DNA from: Alysiella filiformis
GTDB taxonomy: Bacteria; Pseudomonadota; Gammaproteobacteria; Burkholderiales; Neisseriaceae
DNA length: 64,000 bases
Direction of reading: 5' to 3'
Assembly (NCBI RefSeq): GCF_014054525.1
Contig: NZ_CP059564.1
Coordinates: 1,994,357-2,058,356 of the forward strand
Every line of letters begins with the position of its first letter. Position 1 is the first letter of the stretch. The notes under the pieces are model-generated. The model saw nothing but the letters and a program-made list of their open reading frames with translations. It was not told where the DNA came from and made no database searches. Both the position numbers and the translations under genes were made by a program. Of the stretch, positions 52,527 through 63,978 are shown piece by piece.

Positions 52527-55226
52527 ATGCAATTCAATTTACTGACCGAAAAAGACGTGGATTTGGCTGCCGATGTGCAATTCATGACCCAATCACTTTA
52601 TGCCGTGTTGGAAAATCATGCCGATGAAATTGTGGTTAATGCCGTCAAAATTTTGGCAAAAGCCCAAGATGCCAGCCAAGTGGTTACCACATTGTTGCCC
52701 ACGCTCAGCCTTGAACAAACCGAAAACCTGATTACCGCCGTGGGCATGTTTGCACAAATGCTCAATATCGCCGAAGACGTGCATCACGAACGCCGCCGCT
52801 TGGCACACGAATGGGCTGGCGATGCCCCACACAATGGCGATGTGGCTGAAACCGTCAAAAAATTCAAACGCAATGACATCAACAGCGACCGCATTCAGGC
52901 AGCCTTAAACGCCACGCAAGTCAATGCCGTATTAACCGCCCACCCCACCGAAGTGCAACGTCAAGCCACGCTCATTTCACATCGCAAAATCCGCGCCCTG
53001 TTGCCGCGCCGCGCCCAATGCCACAGCGCAGAAGAATTGGCAGAATTGCAACGCGAAATGGACATTGTTTTGCTCACACTTTGGCAAACCAGCGAAACGC
53101 GCCATTTCAAAATCAGCGTCAAAAGCGAAATCAACAATGGCGTCAACATTTTCCCCATGAGTTTTTTTCAAGCCATTCCCAAATTGTATCGCCGCTTGGA
53201 AAAGCAGTTTCAGGCAGCCTTCCCCGAAATCCACATTCCCGACATTTTGAAAATTGGTGGCTGGATTGGTGGCGACCGCGATGGCAACCCCTTTGTTTCG
53301 GCTGAAACTTTGCGCGAAGCCTTTACACGCCACGCCGATGCCGCATTCCACCACTACCGCAAAGAATTGGAAGCCTTGTACCAAGAATTGCCCCTGTCGG
53401 TGCGCCGCGTGAATGTGAGCGATGGGGTGTTGGTGCTTTCAGCCAAATCGCCCGATACCGATGTGGCGCGTCAAGAAGAACCCTATCGCCGCGCCATTGC
53501 CTACATTTTGTCGCGCATGGTGGGCAAGGCGCATGAATTGGGCGTGCCTTTGGGATGCAAATTTGGCGTGGGCAAGCCCTACACCAGCGTGGCGGAATTT
53601 TTGCACGATTTGCGTTTGTTGCAACATTCCTTGCGCGACAATGGCAGCGCGGTGTTGGCAAATGGGCGCATTGCCGATTTTATTCGCATTGTGTCGGTGT
53701 GTGGCTTTCATTTGATGCCGCTTGATTTGCGCCAACACGCCGACAAACACAGCGATGTGGTTGCCGAATTGTTTGCCAAAGCAGGCTTGGAAGATTATTT
53801 CAGGCTGCCTGAAAACGAAAAACAAACCGTTTTATTGCGCGAATTGAACAACCCACGCCCACTATTCAGCCCCTTTGCCCAATACAGCGAGGCGACTTGT
53901 TACGAATTGGCGATTTTCCGCGAGGCAAATTTGATTAAACAACAATTTGGCGAAGATGCCATTTCACAAAGCATCATCTCCAACTGCGAAAAGCCCAGCG
54001 ATTTGCTCGCTTTGGCATTGATTTTAAAAGAAACGGGTTTGCTGACCAGTCAAAACGGTGCGGTTCAATCGCGCATCAACATCGTACCATTGTTTGAAAC
54101 GATTGAGGCTTTGGCAAACGCTTGCCCGATTATGGAAACCATGTTTGGCTTGGATTGGTATCGCGCCCTGATTGCCAGCCGCGACAACATTCAAGAAATC
54201 ATGCTCGGCTATTCCGACAGCAACAAAGATGGCGGCTACATCAGCAGCACTTGGGGCTTGTATCAAGCCGAAATTGGTTTGGTGGAAGTGTTCAAAAAAC
54301 ACAATGTCCGCATTCGCCTGTTTCACGGACGCGGTGGCAGCGTGGGTCGCGGCGGGGGGCCTTCTTATCAAGCGATTTTGGCGCAACCCGCAGGCAGCGT
54401 GGCAGGACAAATCCGCATTACCGAACAAGGCGAAGTCATCAATTCCAAATATGCCGACCCCAGCAATGCCGCGCGTAATTTGGAAACATTGGTTGCCGCC
54501 ACTTTGGAAGCCACGCTGTTGCCCGACACGCAAGACCCCGATGTGGATTTGATGAACGCGCTGTCTGAAAGCTCATTCCAGCACTATCGCGCCCTGATTA
54601 CGCGACAAGGTTTCATTGACTATTTCCTGCAAACCAGCCCCATTGAACAAATCGCCAGCCTGAACTTGGGCAGCCGCCCCGCCAGTCGCAAAACGTTGGC
54701 GCGGATTCAAGATTTACGCGCCATTCCATGGGTGTTTTCGTGGATGCAAAACCGCTTGATGTTGCCCGCTTGGTATGGCTTTGGCAGCGCGGTGGAAGAA
54801 TTGTGCCAACGCGATTCAGGCAGCCTGAAAAAGCTGCAAGAACACGCCCAACACAATCATTTTTTCCGCACCATTTTGTCCAATATGGAGCAAGTGATGG
54901 CAAAAACCGATTTGACCTTGGCAGAACACTACGCCGCATTGAGCCAAGACCCCGAACACGGCGCAGCCATTTTCGCCACCATCAAAGCCGAATACCAACG
55001 CAGCCGCCAAGCCCTGCTTACCCTGCTGCAAGCCGAAGAATTGCTGATGGACAATCGCCCCTTGGCACGCAGCTTGGCATTGCGGATTCCCTATTTAAAC
55101 GCGCTGGGTGGTTTGCAAGTGGCATTGTTGCAAAAATTGCGCCAAGAGCCTGATAATCAACACACTTTACGCATGGTACACCAAACCATCAACGGTGTGG
55201 CGCAAGGTTTACGCAACACGGGTTAA
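52527..55226 (+). CDS. ppc: Phosphoenolpyruvate carboxylase
   Basis: PEP carboxylase makes oxaloacetate from PEP and bicarbonate to refill the TCA cycle. From the ATG at 52527 (GGAG eight bases upstream) the protein is 899 residues. It has the catalytic histidine motif [13 protein letters not shown] near residue 139, the [14 protein letters not shown] segment, the second catalytic motif [21 protein letters not shown] and the lysine/arginine-rich loop [19 protein letters not shown], and ends QGLRNTG as expected. Two DUS copies lie in the coding region, read as FRLPEN and DSGSLKK. The frame is open upstream to 52449 but those residues are not conserved. It is followed by a hairpin and the gdhA control region. 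Confidence 0.97.
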   Translation: MQFNLLTEKDVDLAADVQFMTQSLYAVLENHADEIVVNAVKILAKAQDASQVVTTLLPTLSLEQTENLITAVGMFAQMLNIAEDVHHERRRLAHEWAGDAPHNGDVAETVKKFKRNDINSDRIQAALNATQVNAVLTAHPTEVQRQATLISHRKIRALLPRRAQCHSAEELAELQREMDIVLLTLWQTSETRHFKISVKSEINNGVNIFPMSFFQAIPKLYRRLEKQFQAAFPEIHIPDILKIGGWIGGDRDGNPFVSAETLREAFTRHADAAFHHYRKELEALYQELPLSVRRVNVSDGVLVLSAKSPDTDVARQEEPYRRAIAYILSRMVGKAHELGVPLGCKFGVGKPYTSVAEFLHDLRLLQHSLRDNGSAVLANGRIADFIRIVSVCGFHLMPLDLRQHADKHSDVVAELFAKAGLEDYFRLPENEKQTVLLRELNNPRPLFSPFAQYSEATCYELAIFREANLIKQQFGEDAISQSIISNCEKPSDLLALALILKETGLLTSQNGAVQSRINIVPLFETIEALANACPIMETMFGLDWYRALIASRDNIQEIMLGYSDSNKDGGYISSTWGLYQAEIGLVEVFKKHNVRIRLFHGRGGSVGRGGGPSYQAILAQPAGSVAGQIRITEQGEVINSKYADPSNAARNLETLVAATLEATLLPDTQDPDVDLMNALSESSFQHYRALITRQGFIDYFLQTSPIEQIASLNLGSRPASRKTLARIQDLRAIPWVFSWMQNRLMLPAWYGFGSAVEELCQRDSGSLKKLQEHAQHNHFFRTILSNMEQVMAKTDLTLAEHYAALSQDPEHGAAIFATIKAEYQRSRQALLTLLQAEELLMDNRPLARSLALRIPYLNALGGLQVALLQKLRQEPDNQHTLRMVHQTINGVAQGLRNTG

Positions 55227-55241
55227 AATCCAAGTCAAAAC

Positions 55242-55275
55242 AGGCAGCCTGAAATTAGTTTCAAGGCTGCCTTTT
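55242..55275 (+). terminator. DUS-based terminator after ppc
   Basis: AGGCAGCCTGAAA and TTTCAAGGCTGCCT form an imperfect 13-bp stem followed by TTT, 15 bases after the ppc stop. Confidence 0.65.
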
Positions 55276-56974
<1,699 letters not shown>

Positions 56975-56986
56975 TCGCTTAAATTG

Positions 56987-57033
56987 AAAAAAGCTGCCTG
57001 AAACGTTTTGCGAATGCGTTTCAGGCAGCTTTT
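56987..57033 (+). terminator. DUS-based terminator after gdhA
   Basis: AAAAGCTGCCTGAAACG and CGTTTCAGGCAGCTTTT form a 17-bp stem with T-rich flank, 13 bases after the gdhA stop. Confidence 0.85.
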
Positions 57034-57066
57034 CCTGTTGGGATTTGCACTCCTAATCTCTGCGCG

Positions 57067-57485
57067 GGCGACTTACTTTTTAAAAAAGTAAGCCAAACAA
57101 ACCAAAAAACAATGACTAATTTTATTTTATTCAATGGGTTAGTATTTTCAGGCTGAAACTTTTGCCAAACTCGGTTTGTAGGGACAGATTTCATATCTGC
57201 CCTGTTTAGAATTGCAGAAATTTTTATTTTTGGGACACCATGTAGGGTGCAACTTGTTGCACCAAGTCCATATTTTATCAGGAAAATAGTGCAACAAGTT
57301 GCACCCTACATTCGTCCTATTTTTACATAAATTGAAAAGAGGCGGATATGAAATCCGCCTCTACATCAGTTTAAAAGTAGGTTTTGCAAAAGTTTCAGGC
57401 TGCCTGAAACGTTTTTTAAAGCGAAACCGTTGAACATTTGTTTATTTGGCTTACTTTTTTAAAAAGTAAGTCGCCGAAGGCAAAA
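57067..57485. repeat. Three nested inverted repeats
   Basis: The 590-base gap after gdhA has no gene. Its outer arms are copies of the GGCGACTTAC...GTAAGCCAAA repeat at 57067-57097 and, inverted, 57445-57485. Inside is a family M element with ends GAAACTTTTGCCAAAC (57155-57170) and GTTTTGCAAAAGTTTC (57381-57396), in the opposite orientation to the copy at 9254. Inside that is a 70-bp palindrome with perfect 22-bp arms starting TGTAGGGTGCAACTTG (57241-57262 and 57289-57310). Confidence 0.88.
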
Positions 57486-57504
57486 CCCATTTTTCTGGAA
57501 CAGT

Positions 57505-57552
57505 AAAAAGCTGCCTGAAAACCTTTGCGAATGGGTTTTCAGGCAGCTTTTT
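57505..57552 (-). terminator. DUS-based terminator after the symporter gene
   Basis: AAAAAGCTGCCTGAAAACC and GGTTTTCAGGCAGCTTTTT form a perfect 19-bp stem with T-tracts on both sides, 16 bases after the symporter stop. Confidence 0.85.
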
Positions 57553-57567
57553 CGCGTCAATTCATTT

Positions 57568-58974
57568 TCACATCAAAAACCAATAAGCCCACGCGCTCAC
57601 GGCAATAATGCACAAAATGTTCAACACAAAGCCCACATACATCATGTCTTTTTGCTTGACCAAACCCGTGCCAAACACAATGGCGTTGGGTGGTGTTGCC
57701 ACAGGCAGCATAAAAGCACACGATGCACCAATACCAATGACCATCACCAAAACCTCTTGGGGCATATTCAGTTGTGCCGCAATGGTGGCAAACACAGGCA
57801 CAAGCAAAGCCGCCGATGCGGTGTTGCTGGTGAATTCGGTCAAGAAAATGATGAACGTTGCCACCACCACAATCACCAACAAGGGGTGTGCCGAACCAAA
57901 TGTGGCAGCCACTTCATTGCCCAAAGCGGCAGACGCGCCCGATTTTTGCATTAAATTGCTCAACGCAATGCCGCCACCAAACAACATCAATACACCCCAA
58001 TCGGTGCTTTCTGCCACATCTTTCCAACGCACGGTGCCAAACACCACCACGGCTACGGCTGCCGCAATCGCAATAAAGCTGTCAATGGAAGTGATGCCTG
58101 TGGCTTTTTGGATTTTGTCGCCCATTATCCACGCAATCGCGGTGGTAACGAAAATCACCACGGTAATCACGCGGTGCAAATTCCAAGGAATGTTTTCTTC
58201 TTGGGTGCGATTAACGCGTTCTTTGAAATTGGGTTTGAGCACCACAAACAAAGAAATCAACATCAAAGGCAACAACACCAACATCATGGGCAAACCGTAT
58301 TTCATCCAGCCTGAAAAGTCCAAATTCAAGGCTTTTGCCGCAATGCCATTGGGGGGCGAACCCACAATCGTACCCAAACCACCAATGCTGGCACAATAAG
58401 CAATCCCCAATAAAACAAACACATAAGTTTTGCGGTCTTTTTCTTTATCCAAGTGCGACATCAAGCCCATTGCCAAAGGCAACATCATGGCGGTGGTGGC
58501 GGTGTTGCTTATCCACATGGATAAGGCGGTGGTTACGCCAAACAGCAACATAACCGCCACAAACATATTGCCCCCCGAAAGCGAGATGACCCACATGGCG
58601 ATTTTTCTGTCCAATTTTTGAATGTTCAATGCGGCTGCCAAGGCAAAACCGCCAAAAAACACATAAATAATGGGGTCGGCAAAGCTGGATAATGCTGCTT
58701 TGGTTCCCATGTCGGGAATTTTGAACATCACCGCCAACAATGGCACCATCAGGGCGGTAACGGTAATGTGTACGGCTTCGGTAAACCACAAAATTGCCAC
58801 AAACAGCAAAATCGCCAAACCGCGATTTGCCATGTCTTCATAAGGCAAAATGCTGTACACGCCATAGCTGACCAATGCGGAAATGAGCGTTAAAATCAAA
58901 CCGCGAAAATCGGTAATCGGCTTTTGCGTGTTTGCCAGTACGTCATGCGTATCTGGCTCATGCTGATGATTCAT
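57568..58974 (-). CDS. DASS-family sodium/anion symporter, probably dicarboxylate
   Basis: A 468-residue membrane protein of the divalent anion:Na+ symporter family (SLC13, like VcINDY). About 11 hydrophobic helices are visible, along with the two repeated Ser-Asn-Thr motifs: WISNTATTAMMLPLA in the first half and FTSNTASAALLVPVF in the second, each at a helical hairpin where carboxylate and sodium bind. The motifs VGSPPNGIAAKAL and VATPPNAIVFG follow each repeat. Substrates in the family include succinate, malate, citrate and sulfate; the sequence does not decide, but nearness to ppc and gdhA suits a C4-dicarboxylate. The N-terminal tail is hydrophilic (NHQHEPDTHD). Confidence 0.88.
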   Translation of the reverse strand: MNHQHEPDTHDVLANTQKPITDFRGLILTLISALVSYGVYSILPYEDMANRGLAILLFVAILWFTEAVHITVTALMVPLLAVMFKIPDMGTKAALSSFADPIIYVFFGGFALAAALNIQKLDRKIAMWVISLSGGNMFVAVMLLFGVTTALSMWISNTATTAMMLPLAMGLMSHLDKEKDRKTYVFVLLGIAYCASIGGLGTIVGSPPNGIAAKALNLDFSGWMKYGLPMMLVLLPLMLISLFVVLKPNFKERVNRTQEENIPWNLHRVITVVIFVTTAIAWIMGDKIQKATGITSIDSFIAIAAAVAVVVFGTVRWKDVAESTDWGVLMLFGGGIALSNLMQKSGASAALGNEVAATFGSAHPLLVIVVVATFIIFLTEFTSNTASAALLVPVFATIAAQLNMPQEVLVMVIGIGASCAFMLPVATPPNAIVFGTGLVKQKDMMYVGFVLNILCIIAVSAWAYWFLM

Positions 58975-59084
58975 GCTTGTTACTCCGTAAAGAATTTCAT
59001 GTTGGTAAAGTTGTGTTAATGGTTTGTGAACGAAGTATAAGGATACATGAAAAAAATCGCAATTGATTTTCGCAAACGCAAAAA

Positions 59085-59123
59085 CAGGCAGCCTGAAAAC
59101 GTGTGTGTTTTTCAGGCTGCCTG
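59085..59123 (-). terminator. Double-DUS terminator after the OmpA-like gene
   Basis: CAGGCAGCCTGAAAAC and GTTTTTCAGGCTGCCTG pair over about 16 bases, 22 bases downstream of the OmpA-like stop on the minus strand. Confidence 0.7.
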
Positions 59124-59144
59124 AATCCCATTAAGCAATAAAAA

Positions 59145-59795
59145 TTAAGCGGCTTTTGGATTGATTAAAATTTCCACGCGGCGGTTTTGAGCGCGACCTT
59201 CTGGCGTGTTGTTGGTGGCGATTGGCTGTGTTGAACCACGACCCACAACCGACATGCGGTTCATTGCCACGCCTTTGCCATTCAAATAGTTGGCAACGGA
59301 ATTGGCACGATTTTGCGACAATGGGTTGTTAATCGCGTCAGAGCCTGTGTTGTCGGTGTGTCCCACGATGGTTAAGGTGGTGTCGTTGTACATTGCCAAT
59401 GTTTGCGCTGCGCCATTCAAGGCATTTTGCGCTTGGGCAGACAAATCGTAACGACCTGTGGCAAAGGTTACATTTTCGGGCATGGTCAATTTGATTTGGT
59501 CGCCTTCACGTTTCACTTCCACACCTGTGTTTGCCAACTGTTCGCGCAATTTGGCTTCTTGCACGTCCATGTATGCGCCCACGCCTGCTGCCACTACGCC
59601 ACACGCGGCGGCAGAATTACGCGCACCTTGTTTGCCATGGCTGATGGCACCAATGATGCCACACGTTACCGCACCCAAAGTGCCGTAAGTGGCGGTTTTG
59701 CTCAACTGGCGTTCGCCTTGCGCATTGGTAACACAACCGCTCAAACCCAAAGCCGCTGCGGTTGCCAAAATGGTGGCTGATTTCAATAATTTCAT
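59145..59795 (-). CDS. OmpA-family peptidoglycan-binding lipoprotein
   Basis: From the ATG at 59793-59795 the precursor is 216 residues. The signal ends in the lipobox ALGLSGC, then comes a glycine-zipper-like region (TYGTLGAVTCGIIGAISHGK... CGVVAAGVGAYMD, about 35-80) that can insert into or span membranes. The C-terminal 115 residues are an OmpA domain (VTFATGRYDLSAQAQNALNG, LTIVGHTDNTGSDAINNPLS, NRANSVANYL and RGSTQPIATN...RAQNRRVEI), whose GHTDNTGSD and NRRVEI motifs bind diaminopimelate. It resembles YiaD and Neisseria homologues. It probably tethers the outer membrane to the cell wall. AAGGAA precedes the start. Confidence 0.9.
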   Translation of the reverse strand: MKLLKSATILATAAALGLSGCVTNAQGERQLSKTATYGTLGAVTCGIIGAISHGKQGARNSAAACGVVAAGVGAYMDVQEAKLREQLANTGVEVKREGDQIKLTMPENVTFATGRYDLSAQAQNALNGAAQTLAMYNDTTLTIVGHTDNTGSDAINNPLSQNRANSVANYLNGKGVAMNRMSVVGRGSTQPIATNNTPEGRAQNRRVEILINPKAA

Positions 59796-59930
59796 GGGAA
59801 CATTCCTTATTTGATAAACAAAATGTGAGAAAAATGTTTTCAGGCTGCCTGAAAACGGAAAACGCAACTATATCTTAAACCGATTTGTTTGCGCTGCACC
59901 CATAACGCTAAATTACTTTTATTAACAAAT

Positions 59931-61142
59931 TTAACGCGATTTCTGCCACGCTTGACGCGAAAAATACCACAATAAAATCGCGCCACACACCGTACAAGCC
60001 ACCATCACACTGCCCATCACTTTCACGCTGCCGTTGTGCAAGTAAGTGACCAAAAAGCCCACCGTTGCGCCAATCAGCGATTGTGCTGCCGATAAAATGG
60101 CGTTTGCGCTGCCGCCTTCGGCTTTAAAATGCTGCATAAACAATGCCTGCGTGTTTGCCGCCACCAAACCTTGCGTGCCAACCGACAACATCAACAACAC
60201 CATCAACCACGCAAAGGGGGGCAAATCGCTCGCCCACACGCTGCACAACAACGCAAAATTGGCAACAAATTGAATGGCAATGCCCCACAATAAAATGTCT
60301 TGTGAATTGCTGTCGCGTTTCAAATGCCATGCGGTAATGCGGTTAAATATTGCCATGGTTACAATATTGCACGCAAACGCCCACGCATATTGATGGTGAT
60401 TCAAACCATATAAATCCATGTAAACAAAAGACGATTCAGTCAAAAAAGTGAGCATGGACGAAAAGGACGCTGCCTGAAAAAACAAAAAACCCAAAGCGGG
60501 TTTGGTGGACAAAATGTGTTTGTATCGCCCAAAAATCACGCGCAACACATCGCGGCGAATCGGCTCGGCGGTTTTGTGTTTGGGCAAAAATCGGTGCAAC
60601 AACACCAGCACCAACACCGCATAAGCACACAAAAACACAAATACGGCACGCCAACCGCCCACCGTTTGCAACACCGAACCCACCATGGGCGCAAGCAAAG
60701 GGGCTGCCATCATAATCACGCCAATGAGCGCAAACATTTGTGCGGCTTGTTTGCCTTCGTAATTGTCGCGGATAATCGCGCCCACGGTTACGCCTGCCAT
60801 GCCGCAACCCACCGCTTGCACCAAACGTAAGGCAAGCAACTGTTCGCCCGTTTGCACCCAAATCAGCGCAAACGATGCGATGATGTACACCGCCAAACCT
60901 GTTAGGGCAATGTTTTTTCTGCCTTTAATATCGGAAAGTGAGCCACCCAAAAGCTGCCCCACCGCCATGCCCAAAATAAAGCTGCTCAAACTGCGTTCAA
61001 TGTAATGAATGTCGCTGTGCAAATCGCGGGCAATGTGTGGCAAGGAGGGCAAATAAGCGTCCATGGAAAACGGCATAATCGCCACCAAAATGGCAAGCAA
61101 CATGGCCATTTGTTTATCGGATAATTTTTTCATTGTATTCAT
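59931..61142 (-). CDS. Bcr/CflA-family MFS drug efflux transporter
   Basis: A 403-residue major facilitator with 12 predicted helices. The Bcr/CflA pattern is clear: IMPFSMDAYLPSLPHIARDL with the conserved Asp-Tyr-Leu-Pro in TM1, GQLLGGSLSDIKGRKNIAL (the MFS A motif), LVQAVGCGMAGVTVGAIIRD (the C-like motif) and GWRAVFVFLCAYAV. Family members export drugs or small metabolites with proton entry; the substrate is unknown. Two starts are possible, 61142 and 61133. The gene is isolated: OmpA-like protein downstream, divergent HIT protein upstream. Confidence 0.9.
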   Translation of the reverse strand: MNTMKKLSDKQMAMLLAILVAIMPFSMDAYLPSLPHIARDLHSDIHYIERSLSSFILGMAVGQLLGGSLSDIKGRKNIALTGLAVYIIASFALIWVQTGEQLLALRLVQAVGCGMAGVTVGAIIRDNYEGKQAAQMFALIGVIMMAAPLLAPMVGSVLQTVGGWRAVFVFLCAYAVLVLVLLHRFLPKHKTAEPIRRDVLRVIFGRYKHILSTKPALGFLFFQAASFSSMLTFLTESSFVYMDLYGLNHHQYAWAFACNIVTMAIFNRITAWHLKRDSNSQDILLWGIAIQFVANFALLCSVWASDLPPFAWLMVLLMLSVGTQGLVAANTQALFMQHFKAEGGSANAILSAAQSLIGATVGFLVTYLHNGSVKVMGSVMVACTVCGAILLWYFSRQAWQKSR

Positions 61143-61359
61143 CGTTAAGGGTATTCCAAAATTTTTTCAGGCAGGCAAAACAAGGGGCTGTTTCAGCATA
61201 GAAAATGGCGGATTATGAAAAATCCGCCTTGTTTAAAATACCGTTTGTGCTGCCTGAAACGCATTTAAAACAAAATTATACTGCTAAACAAACAATTAGA
61301 AAACCGTTTAGGCGGCTTTTGCGGTAAAATGCGCGTTTTAATCCCACAAATGTCTCATC
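61143..61359. other. Intergenic region with a family M-like hairpin
   Basis: A 217-base gap between divergent genes. It contains GGCGGATTATGAAAAATCCGCC (61207-61228 approximately), like the core hairpin of family M, and a DUS-like half site. No convincing promoter for either gene was picked out. Confidence 0.4.
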
Positions 61360-61767
61360 ATGACTTGCCCACTTTGCCAAAGCCACAACGAAACGATTTT
61401 ATGGCAAAACCACCATCTGCGCGTGATTGCCGTGCACGATGAACCCAAAGCCCCTGCCTTTTGCCGCGTGATTTGGCGCGAACACATCGCCGAAATGACC
61501 GATTTGCCCCCACAACAGCGCGATGAACTGATGAATATGGTTTACCGTGTGGAACAAGCCATGCGCCAAGTGTTTCAGCCAGCCAAAATCAATTTGGCAA
61601 GTTTGGGCAATGTGGTGCCGCATTTGCATTGGCACATTATTGCGCGATTTGACAACGATGCCTGTTTCCCTGCCCCCATTTGGGCAAACGCGGTGCGCGA
61701 AAACGCGTTCAGGCTGCCTGAAAACTGGCAAGCGCAAATTGCCACATTGTTGCATCAAACAGAATAA
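61360..61767 (+). CDS. HIT-family nucleotide-binding protein
   Basis: A 135-residue histidine-triad protein. The catalytic loop is H88-L-H-W-H92 in VVPHLHWHIIARF, a phosphate-binding motif that hydrolyses or transfers nucleotide monophosphates, as in Hint and Ap4A hydrolases. An N-terminal CPLCQS could hold a metal ion with nearby histidines. FCRVIWREHIAEMTDLPPQQRDELM is the usual helix before the core. It precedes the LD-carboxypeptidase gene by 12 bases and probably shares its transcript. The specific substrate is unknown. A DUS near the C-terminus reads FRLPEN. Confidence 0.9.
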   Translation: MTCPLCQSHNETILWQNHHLRVIAVHDEPKAPAFCRVIWREHIAEMTDLPPQQRDELMNMVYRVEQAMRQVFQPAKINLASLGNVVPHLHWHIIARFDNDACFPAPIWANAVRENAFRLPENWQAQIATLLHQTE

Positions 61768-61779
61768 GGATTTGAAAAC

Positions 61780-62982
61780 ATGAATCATTTACTCACACGC
61801 CGCCGCGTGTTACAAAGCACACTCATTGCAGCAGGCAGCAGCATTTTGGCAGCCTGTGGCGGTGGCAATGCCCCCAGCAAAACTTCCCCCAACAAACCGC
61901 AAATGCAAACCATGCCCACCCCAGTTCCCACACCCCAAACCGCCCCCACTCGCGCAAGCCACGGCGCACAAAACACCATGCGCCTGTTTGCCTCATCGGG
62001 ATTTGCCGAAGACCCCAGCCGCATTGAAACGGGTTTGAGCCGACTGTTTCAGGCAGGCTTTGTGATTAACAACCACACGGCAGCCTATCGCCGTTTTCAA
62101 CGCTTTGCAGGCAGCGATGCCGAACGCATTGCCGATTTGCAAGATGTGGCAACAGGTCGCGTTGCCACCCCCAAAGTGTTGATGGGCGTACGCGGTGGTT
62201 ATGGTGCAGCACGCTTGTTGCCACACATTGATTGGATAAACTTGGGCGCAAGAATGCGCGAACAGCAAACTTTATTGTTTGGATTCAGCGATGTAACCGC
62301 CATACAACTGGCATTGTTGGCACAAGGCAATATGCCCAGCTTTGCAGGCCCCATGTTGTACAGCGAATTTGCCAAACCCGTACCCGACACTTATACAATG
62401 GACAGTTTTATCCAAACCACCACACAAAAACAAAGCACCGTGTTTGTGGGTGGCTACCAAATGAACCGCGTTCGCAATGCAGATGGCATTTTGTGGGGCG
62501 GCAATTTGAGCGTCATCGCATCGCTGGTTGGCACGCCCTATATGCCCAAAATCAACGGTGGCATTTTGTTTTTGGAAGATGTGTCCGAACAACCCTATCG
62601 CATAGAAAGAATGTTGCAAACCTTGCATTTGGCAGGCATTTTAAAACAGCAGCAAGCGATTATTTTGGGCGATTTCCGCATGGGCAACATACGCGACACC
62701 TACGACAGCAGCTACGATTTAAACAGCGTGGCAATGACGATTTCGCGCACCGCCAATGTGCCCGTGTACACCAGCTTTCCGTTTGGGCATATCGCGCAAA
62801 AAACCACGTTCCCCTTGGGCGCACAAGCGCAACTTCGCGCCAGCAACAATGGCGGCTATGCGGTAACATTCAGTGGCTACCCCACGCTCAATCCTGCCGC
62901 GCTGAATTTGGCGGCATTGAAACCCGCCCCAGCCTTTGATTTTACCAACCCCAACGGCAGCATTTCCGATAGCGAATTTTGA
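61780..62982 (+). CDS. ldcA: LD-carboxypeptidase (S66 family), lipoprotein
   Basis: This enzyme removes the terminal D-alanine from murein tetrapeptides (cytoplasmic in E. coli; periplasmic in gonococcus). The 400-residue precursor has a twin-arginine-like signal (LTRRRVLQSTLIAAGSSILAAC) with lipobox cysteine C26, then a proline-rich linker (to about 60). The S66 fold shows GVRGGYGAARLLPH, the nucleophile S170 in FGFSDVTAI, catalytic E266 in FLEDVSEQPY and H337 in GHIAQKTTFPLGA. Spacing of the three agrees with characterised LdcA proteins. Export means it acts on periplasmic peptidoglycan. It follows the HIT gene and its C-terminus has an extra Ala/Pro-rich extension. Confidence 0.92.
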   Translation: MNHLLTRRRVLQSTLIAAGSSILAACGGGNAPSKTSPNKPQMQTMPTPVPTPQTAPTRASHGAQNTMRLFASSGFAEDPSRIETGLSRLFQAGFVINNHTAAYRRFQRFAGSDAERIADLQDVATGRVATPKVLMGVRGGYGAARLLPHIDWINLGARMREQQTLLFGFSDVTAIQLALLAQGNMPSFAGPMLYSEFAKPVPDTYTMDSFIQTTTQKQSTVFVGGYQMNRVRNADGILWGGNLSVIASLVGTPYMPKINGGILFLEDVSEQPYRIERMLQTLHLAGILKQQQAIILGDFRMGNIRDTYDSSYDLNSVAMTISRTANVPVYTSFPFGHIAQKTTFPLGAQAQLRASNNGGYAVTFSGYPTLNPAALNLAALKPAPAFDFTNPNGSISDSEF

Positions 62983-63019
62983 TTTTCAGGCAGCCTTTTA
63001 TTGTCCTACAAGAAATGGG

Positions 63020-63112
63020 TTTTGCCTTCGGCGACTTACTTTTTAAAAAAGTAAGCCAAATAAACCAATGTTCAAGGGTTTCGCTTTAAAAAACATTTCA
63101 GGCTGCCTGAAA
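63020..63112. repeat. Single copy of the TTTTGCCTTCGGCGACTTAC repeat with DUS end
   Basis: It matches 7979-8019 and 57445-57485 at the left. The homology continues to the right (GTTCAAGGGTTTCGCTTTAA and the DUS at 63099-63113) with the copy at 57410-57485, giving a unit of about 93 bases that ends in a DUS. Confidence 0.75.
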
Positions 63113-63132
63113 AATCGCCATAATTGAAAAAC

Positions 63133-63927
63133 ATGAATAATTTTGTGATAAACGTCCCCACCGCCACCATGCGGCAAGCGCACATACACCAACAATTTCA
63201 ATCACAAAAAATTGATTTTGCCTTTTTTGACGCGGTGCAAGTGGCGGATTTGGCAGAATGCATGGCGCAACACCTGCCCCAGCTAGCCCAAGTGCCACAT
63301 TTACGCGATGTGGAAAAAGCCTGTTTCATGAGCCACTTTTTGCTGTGGAAATATTGCGTGAAACACAATTTGCCCCACATCACGATTTTTGAAGACGACA
63401 TTGTGTTGGGCGAAAATGCCCACAAATGGCTGATGAACCAAGATTATTTGGCAAACTTGGGCAACAATAAAGCATGGCTGTTGCGTTTGGAAACCTTTCT
63501 CATGCCCACCCACACCGAGCGCACCGATTTTGCCGATTACGACCATCGCGCGTTTTTGCGTTTAAAAAGCACACACCACGGTACGGCAGCATATGTGGTG
63601 TCGCACCAAGCTGCTGTGGATTTGGTGGATTGGGTGTCCAAGCTGCCTGAAAAAGCGTTTGACGCGCTGGACGAATTGATTTTCAGCCAGCATTTGCACC
63701 GTGCCAATTTGCCCGTTTACCAAATTTCGCCCGCTTTGTGCATACAAGAATTTCAGCTCAACCAAGCAAACAGCACCTTGCGTACCACATTGGGCAACGA
63801 GCGTTTTGGCAATGCGCCAGCCAATGAAATCAAACGCCAACGCAGCTTGGGCGAAAAAATCCAACGCGAATGGTTGCGCCTGAAAAAGAAAATGTGGGGC
63901 AAACCCAGTATCATTCCATTTAAATGA
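63133..63927 (+). CDS. Glycosyltransferase family 25 (LgtB/LgtE-like)
   Basis: A 264-residue GT25 enzyme, the family of Neisseria LOS beta-1,4-galactosyltransferases. It begins NNFVINVPTATMRQAHIHQQ, then FFDAVQV, and contains EKACFMSHFLLWKYCVKHNLPHITIFEDDIVLGENA with the DxD-like EDDI metal site, and LKSTHHGTAAYVVSHQAAVDLVDW with the conserved GTxAYVVS motif. The tail is basic (RQRSLGEKIQREWLRLKKKM). The ATG at 63133 is preferred to a TTG nine bases earlier. It adds a galactose or similar sugar to LOS, but sugar and acceptor are not decided. It is far from the main glycan locus. Confidence 0.9.
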   Translation: MNNFVINVPTATMRQAHIHQQFQSQKIDFAFFDAVQVADLAECMAQHLPQLAQVPHLRDVEKACFMSHFLLWKYCVKHNLPHITIFEDDIVLGENAHKWLMNQDYLANLGNNKAWLLRLETFLMPTHTERTDFADYDHRAFLRLKSTHHGTAAYVVSHQAAVDLVDWVSKLPEKAFDALDELIFSQHLHRANLPVYQISPALCIQEFQLNQANSTLRTTLGNERFGNAPANEIKRQRSLGEKIQREWLRLKKKMWGKPSIIPFK

Positions 63928-63978
63928 ATTTTCAGGCAGCCTGAAAAATCAATTATTGATAAAAGAAAGTTTTAAAAC

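Noticed and set aside
57241-57310. 70-bp palindrome considered as a small RNA gene
   Set aside because: It has a long perfect stem but no promoter could be seen next to it; its position inside another repeat fits an inserted element better.
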